A DNA stretch of 64,000 nt from positions 139,093 to 203,092 of the forward strand of contig CAZCBX010000002.1 of the NCBI GenBank assembly GCA_964497185.1. The letters are read 5' to 3'. The notes beneath the pieces were generated by a model. It had not been told where the DNA came from. It saw nothing but the letters and a program-made list of their open reading frames with translations, and made no database searches. Below, one piece after another: positions 60,520 to 64,000 of the stretch (its first letter is position 1; every line of letters begins with the position of its first letter). The DNA is from CAZCBX01 sp964497185 (GTDB lineage Bacteria; Bdellovibrionota_G; JALEGL01; JAGRMV01). A program made the translations under genes and the position numbers.

Positions 60520-61365
60520 GTGAACGCCAAACCAAAAATCATATTTTGGGCCAGAAAAAACCGACCCTCTTTTGCCATGCGCGGCAGACAAGTGGCCATG
60601 GCGTTGCAGGAAAAAGGGTGGGATGTCGAGATGCGCACAGGCCTGGCCAGTATGGCACTGCGAGATGTAAAAGACGCAATCATTGTCTGTGTTAAAAGTT
60701 TTCCCAGCATGCCCAAAGGCATCGAAAAAAGAAACAATCAGCTGGTGTACGATGCCATTGACCGCACATCCTTGCGTCGCTTTCCCAAAGGCATGCAAGC
60801 GGTCATTGCCGGAACCCAAGACATGCAACAACGTTTTGCTCAGGTGGTGGGCCAAGACGTAAGGATCAAAACCATTTATCACCACGCTGATCCTGCGCTT
60901 GAGCCAGCCTTTGAAAACAATCAAGAACTCAAACTTGTCTATGTGGGCGAACCTGAAAGTTCCAAGTTTTTAAACGGCCAGCTGCCCATGCTTTCCAAGG
61001 TATCTTTTAAGCAAAATCCAAATTGGCGCCAAGAATTGCGTCAGTACAATGCCCATTTTTCTGCCCGTTTGGACATTTATAAATCAGTGATCAAGTTGGC
61101 CAATGTGGCTGCTTTGGAAGCTGTGTATTTTACGGGTAAAGAGCCAGGCGTGGTGGAATTGCTGGGCGAAGATTACCCTTTTTATTTTCGTGATCCATCC
61201 AGTTTGAAAAAAGTACGCAGCGACATTGAGCATTTTGCTATGCAGGTTGGTCAAGCCGAATGGTTTACGGCCAAGACAAAAATTGCACAAGCCCAAGTGC
61301 ATTTGACACTGTCAGCTTCGGTAGCTGCTTATGAGTCGCTTTTTGAAACGCTGTCGGCGCGTTGA
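60520..61365 (+). CDS. GT-B glycosyltransferase-like protein
   Basis: 281 residues from GTG 60520. RGRQVAMALQEKGWDVEMRT resembles the N-terminal Rossmann half of GT-B transferases. YHHADPALEP and LKLVYVGEPES sit at the domain junction, and ANVAALEAVYFTGKEPGVVE with LLGEDYPFYFRDP resembles the donor-binding half. The usual EX7E motif is not obvious. It shares only fold-level resemblance with the family, so the activity is uncertain. Its last 37 nt overlap the convergent oxygenase gene. Confidence 0.5.
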   Translation: MNAKPKIIFWARKNRPSFAMRGRQVAMALQEKGWDVEMRTGLASMALRDVKDAIIVCVKSFPSMPKGIEKRNNQLVYDAIDRTSLRRFPKGMQAVIAGTQDMQQRFAQVVGQDVRIKTIYHHADPALEPAFENNQELKLVYVGEPESSKFLNGQLPMLSKVSFKQNPNWRQELRQYNAHFSARLDIYKSVIKLANVAALEAVYFTGKEPGVVELLGEDYPFYFRDPSSLKKVRSDIEHFAMQVGQAEWFTAKTKIAQAQVHLTLSASVAAYESLFETLSAR

Positions 61366-62174
61366 TAGTCTTGTTTGCTTTTAACCAAACCCTTGGGAAA
61401 TAGGGTGCGCGCCCCTTGACGAACCCACGCATTAAGGCGAAGCACAGCGTCATGGGCATTGCCCGTTTTGCGGCCACGAAAGGTGGTGACGTGATAGGTT
61501 TCTTGACTGCGCATGGGCGTATCGCCAAAGAAATAATTAGAGATGCAGCAGCGTTTAAAATCTGTTTGAATGGGCGAGACCGAATGATAGGCCAAGTCAT
61601 GGGTGGCCATGACAATGAGTCGGTTAAAACAAGATTCAATGGTTTCTTGCGCTTTGCCAGGGCCATCATGCCACAGCTCTAAATTGCCGCCGACATCGGA
61701 AGCGCTGCGCGGATTGACATAATACAACAAGTTTAAATTTCTCCATTTGGTTTGGGTGCGGTCGTGCGAATGATCAATATGGGGATGCAGATAATGGCCC
61801 TTGGTCATAAGGGTTAATCCGCCTGCATACAATGTGGGATCAGCGTGGAGGTCTTGTTTTTCAATAATATCGGCAATGGCCGCCAGCACCGATGGGTGCT
61901 GAAAGGCAAAAATCACATCTTTGAGCAACGGATGATGCGCATCCATATTGGCGCTGACCCATTTGCGCTCGGCCAAGGAATTATTGAGGAGCATGTCCGA
62001 AGCTTTGGGAAAGGCTTGGTATAGCTCGGTGGCCAAATCTTCTGGCAATAGATCATCGATCACCATGCGCGAGATGGTATGGGGTTCATGAAACTGCGCA
62101 CGCAGGGCATCTTTTTGTTCCAAAATGCGATCTGCAATTAAGGCGCCCAGGCTCTCGTAATTGTATGTTTTCAT
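61329..62174 (-). CDS. 2OG-Fe(II) oxygenase (prolyl-4-hydroxylase-like)
   Basis: 281 residues from ATG 62174 (open upstream to 62255). The double-stranded beta-helix has the HxD motif in GHYLHPHIDHSHD, LLYYVNPRSASDVGGNLELW in the core, and the distal His and 2OG Arg in AYHSVSPIQTDFKRCCISNY. These enzymes hydroxylate proteins or small molecules using Fe(II), O2 and 2-oxoglutarate. The substrate is unknown; its only neighbour on the other strand is a glycosyltransferase-like gene. Confidence 0.88.
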   Translation of the reverse strand: MKTYNYESLGALIADRILEQKDALRAQFHEPHTISRMVIDDLLPEDLATELYQAFPKASDMLLNNSLAERKWVSANMDAHHPLLKDVIFAFQHPSVLAAIADIIEKQDLHADPTLYAGGLTLMTKGHYLHPHIDHSHDRTQTKWRNLNLLYYVNPRSASDVGGNLELWHDGPGKAQETIESCFNRLIVMATHDLAYHSVSPIQTDFKRCCISNYFFGDTPMRSQETYHVTTFRGRKTGNAHDAVLRLNAWVRQGARTLFPKGLVKSKQDYQRADSVSKSDS

Positions 62175-62261
62175 AGGCGCATATGTATCATAAAAAAACA
62201 GCGCCGAGAAACCCAAACGGGTTGACCACAGCGAAATATTTGTGCTAAGCGACATATTGTT

Positions 62262-62612
62262 ATGAACAAACGCTGCTTTTTACTTTTTCTAGGGATGATG
62301 ACTGCATGGACGTCCTATGGCGTAGAGGCCATTGAATGCGAAATGTGGGTGGATAAAGAACATTACAAAGACAATCGCACATGGAAGGCCGGCAATGCGC
62401 GATCTTCGATTGCGGGGGCGTTTCAGTCCATTGCATTGCCTGTTTACTACAACTGTGGTGTGGAAGAGTATCTTTATCAAATGTTCGACCAAGAAACGAT
62501 CGAACCTTACGAACCACATAAAAAATTTGTGTGGTACACACAGAAGAATTTAACCAATGCACAAGAGGTGTTTCATAGTGATACCTATGAGTGCGCTTTT
62601 CGCTGCAAATAG
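62262..62612 (+). CDS. Small secreted cysteine-containing protein
   Basis: 116 residues with a signal peptide (CFLLFLGMMTAWTSYGVEA). The mature part contains four cysteines (IECEMW, YYNCGV, YECAFRC), enough for two disulfides, and many aromatics. No family recognised. It starts 88 nt from the oxygenase gene's ATG, divergently. Confidence 0.6.
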   Translation: MNKRCFLLFLGMMTAWTSYGVEAIECEMWVDKEHYKDNRTWKAGNARSSIAGAFQSIALPVYYNCGVEEYLYQMFDQETIEPYEPHKKFVWYTQKNLTNAQEVFHSDTYECAFRCK

Positions 62613-62648
62613 TAAACCTTTTTGCTCGATCTTTAACTTCCGATAATG

Positions 62649-62703
62649 TATATTATGTTAAATAAAGGGTGGGCGGAGCCTGCGCTTTATTTAACATAAT
62701 ATA
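62649..62703. repeat. Perfect 19-bp-stem hairpin (H3)
   Basis: Arms 62649-62667 and 62685-62703 are exact complements, AT-rich, around a G/C-rich 17-nt loop. It lies between two plus-strand genes for small secreted proteins. A T-run does not follow. Confidence 0.9.
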
Positions 62704-62764
62704 AGGTAGACTTGTTTGGGGCGTGGGCTTGACACTTTGCATTAGGTTGTTGTAGTGGTATGGG

Positions 62765-63301
62765 ATGATGTTTCAGAGATTTTGTAGGTTGTTTCAGGTT
62801 TTTGTTTTTGGGGTAATTTGCTTGGGGAGCATGCCCGCCCTTCATGCAAAAGGCATGGATATTTTCTGTGAAATTCAAGGAAGTTTGGATACCCAGGAAG
62901 ATGAAATTTTTATCGATTCACATTTTCTAATGGATTTGATGGAAATTGAAAAACAAAGCGTAAAGAAAGATTTTTCGGAACTGCTGGATGTTTCTCTTGA
63001 GGATACGTCCACCATTGCGCAAAGTTTTTTTGCGCGTCATCAGCTGGTTTTTAGCCACGCAAAAAGACAGCACTCGGACCAAAGCCACATCAACATTGAT
63101 ATTTATCAAGATACGAAAAAAATCAAAGACCTCTTTAATATATACATTCGTCCTTTGTTTGAACGCCGCCAGGTCAAAGAGTCCGTCAAAGAAAAAATTG
63201 GCTGGCGCGAAGATGATGGCACTGAGGTTAAAAAACACCGCGCGAATGTTGAACTAAAGCTGTATTGCGAACCCACCACGTCCGTGGTTCAATTTAAGTA
63301 A
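62765..63301 (+). CDS. Secreted protein, unknown
   Basis: 178 residues with a signal peptide (FQVFVFGVICLGSMPALHA, cut after LHA). The mature part is charged and helical-looking, with one Cys near each end (IFCEIQGS and LYCEPTT) that may pair. No family recognised. The start is either of two adjacent ATG codons at 62765 and 62768. The CcmH-like gene follows after 62 nt. Confidence 0.6.
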   Translation: MMFQRFCRLFQVFVFGVICLGSMPALHAKGMDIFCEIQGSLDTQEDEIFIDSHFLMDLMEIEKQSVKKDFSELLDVSLEDTSTIAQSFFARHQLVFSHAKRQHSDQSHINIDIYQDTKKIKDLFNIYIRPLFERRQVKESVKEKIGWREDDGTEVKKHRANVELKLYCEPTTSVVQFK

Positions 63302-63363
63302 CAAATAGCCGACCGGCCCAAAACGGAATGATTTTGTGCTTTGATGGCAATCGAGGTATATCG

Positions 63364-63876
63364 ATGAACATGATGACACGCATAGGTTGGGTATTGTTGC
63401 TGATTGTAACCAATTTTGGTCCCGTTTGGGCTCAAAGTTCGTTGGAAAAGAAAGCACAAAGCATTGAAAAACAGCTCATAGCCCCCTGCTGCTGGGCCAA
63501 AACGGTGGATCAAGAGCAGTCTCAAGTGGCCATCATGATGAAGCAAGAGATTCGGCGCCGTTTGGCTGCCGGGCAATCGGTGGAGCAAATTTATGCAGCG
63601 TTTGAAAATGAATTCGGCGAGCGCGTGCTGGCCAGTCCTAAGGCCCAGGGCTTTAACTGGACCGTATGGATCTTTCCTTTTGTGATTATGCTTTTGGGCG
63701 CAGGTCTTTTAACTTGGGCTGTGCGCCGCTATGCTGTGCGAAAAAACGCTGACTCAAGTGCAAATGGAGACCAGACTTCTTCCGTCAATCAGCCTGCTTC
63801 ACCCTTAAGCCAAGAAGACCAAGCGTATCTGGATAAAATGGACCGAGAGCTGTATCGCGCTGAATCAAAAGACTAG
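63364..63876 (+). CDS. CcmH/CycL-like cytochrome c biogenesis protein
   Basis: 170 residues from ATG 63364, with GAGGT 6 nt upstream. A signal peptide ends GPVWAQ. The CcmH domain (about 20-85) has EKQLIAPCCWAKTV, MMKQEIRRRLAAGQSVEQIY and FENEFGERVLASP, then a transmembrane helix (WIFPFVIMLLGAGLLTWAVR) and a polar tail. The usual LRCxxC dithiol is replaced by PCCW, adjacent cysteines with no CxxC. Family members reduce apocytochrome c for haem attachment; whether this one is active is unclear. No other ccm genes are in view. Confidence 0.75.
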   Translation: MNMMTRIGWVLLLIVTNFGPVWAQSSLEKKAQSIEKQLIAPCCWAKTVDQEQSQVAIMMKQEIRRRLAAGQSVEQIYAAFENEFGERVLASPKAQGFNWTVWIFPFVIMLLGAGLLTWAVRRYAVRKNADSSANGDQTSSVNQPASPLSQEDQAYLDKMDRELYRAESKD

Positions 63877-63943
63877 GGCCTGTTGATAATTAAGATTTCT
63901 ACTGCGAAGAGTGATTTCATAGCCATTTCTGCGTCAGCTTTCA

Positions 63944-63990
63944 CGCAAAATTCCTCATCGTAGCCTAGGCTACGACTTGCGGTTTTTGCG
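63944..63990. repeat. Palindromic element at the window end
   Basis: CGTAGCCTAGGCTACG at 63959-63974 is a perfect 16-bp palindrome. Outer arms CGCAAAA (63944-63950) and TTTTGCG (63984-63990) bracket it with an unpaired 8/9-nt patch on either side. It starts 67 nt after the CcmH-like stop and may continue past the window. Confidence 0.6.
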
Positions 63991-64000
63991 CAAAACCTTC

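Overview
The window is about 64 kb of a Gram-negative bacterial chromosome, roughly 46-48% G+C by eye, densely coded on both strands, with no rRNA, tRNA or CRISPR seen. An outer membrane is implied by beta-barrel, TolC, OmpA and lipoprotein genes. A long-form HflX, a Ser/Thr kinase fused to PilZ, an inward-rectifier-type K+ channel, a plant/alphaproteobacterial-type glutamate-cysteine ligase and a single Rel enzyme suggest a delta-proteobacterial-type lineage (Bdellovibrionota, Myxococcota or relatives). That placement is inference; no marker gene here fixes it.  Layout. 1-12.5 kb holds housekeeping genes: purN (cut by the window edge) with an FAD-dependent-oxidoreductase-like gene, radC, rel, gshA-murI, a small transaldolase with an outer-membrane protein, etfBA, and dnaK with its terminator. 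12.5-17.4 kb is an accessory segment: a 900-residue secreted/membrane protein whose C-terminal part is visibly more AT-rich, a phytanoyl-CoA-dioxygenase-like protein, and a secreted protein with an internally duplicated cysteine module. 17.4-23.1 kb is a minus-strand operon: site-2-protease-like peptidase, trpS, scpA, scpB, rluB, hflX, mostly joined by short stop/start overlaps. 23.3-25.6 kb has a Lys-rich hypothetical gene and a Pif1-type helicase.  25.6-27.9 kb is a repeat island: an intact REP-associated tyrosine transposase (RAYT) bracketed by oppositely oriented copies of one repeat, a 46-codon remnant of a second RAYT, several other palindromes, a 27-bp-stem hairpin, and truncated genes. 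28-34.6 kb has a thioredoxin-reductase-like protein, an Mrp ATPase fused to DUF971, a large Calx-beta/BspA-type surface protein and a small secreted protein that share a promoter sequence, then an FKBP/YgjP metallopeptidase pair and a TerB-like protein. 34.7-45.3 kb is minus-strand: FMN-binding glutamate synthase, MarC, and a transport operon (cation-chloride-cotransporter-like permease, small ORF, Na+/Ca2+ exchanger, TolC-like protein, RND pump) with no adaptor-protein gene. 45.4-54.2 kb holds a solo PstS lipoprotein, a YccA/BI-1 protein, a LysR regulator divergent from a KefB-type antiporter, the kinase-PilZ protein and an OmpA protein whose peptidoglycan-binding domain is at the N-terminus. 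54.2-64 kb has a KirBac-like channel head-to-head with a MATE transporter, nrdAB behind a long structured leader, a glycosyltransferase-like gene, a 2OG-Fe(II) oxygenase, two small secreted proteins and a CcmH-like protein.  Noncoding structure is the most unusual aspect: several long perfect hairpins (18-27 bp stems) lie in intergenic regions, and two of them, both between convergent genes, have unrelated stems but nearly the same loop core. A DnaA-box-like cluster lies in the 776-nt gap at 53.45-54.23 kb.
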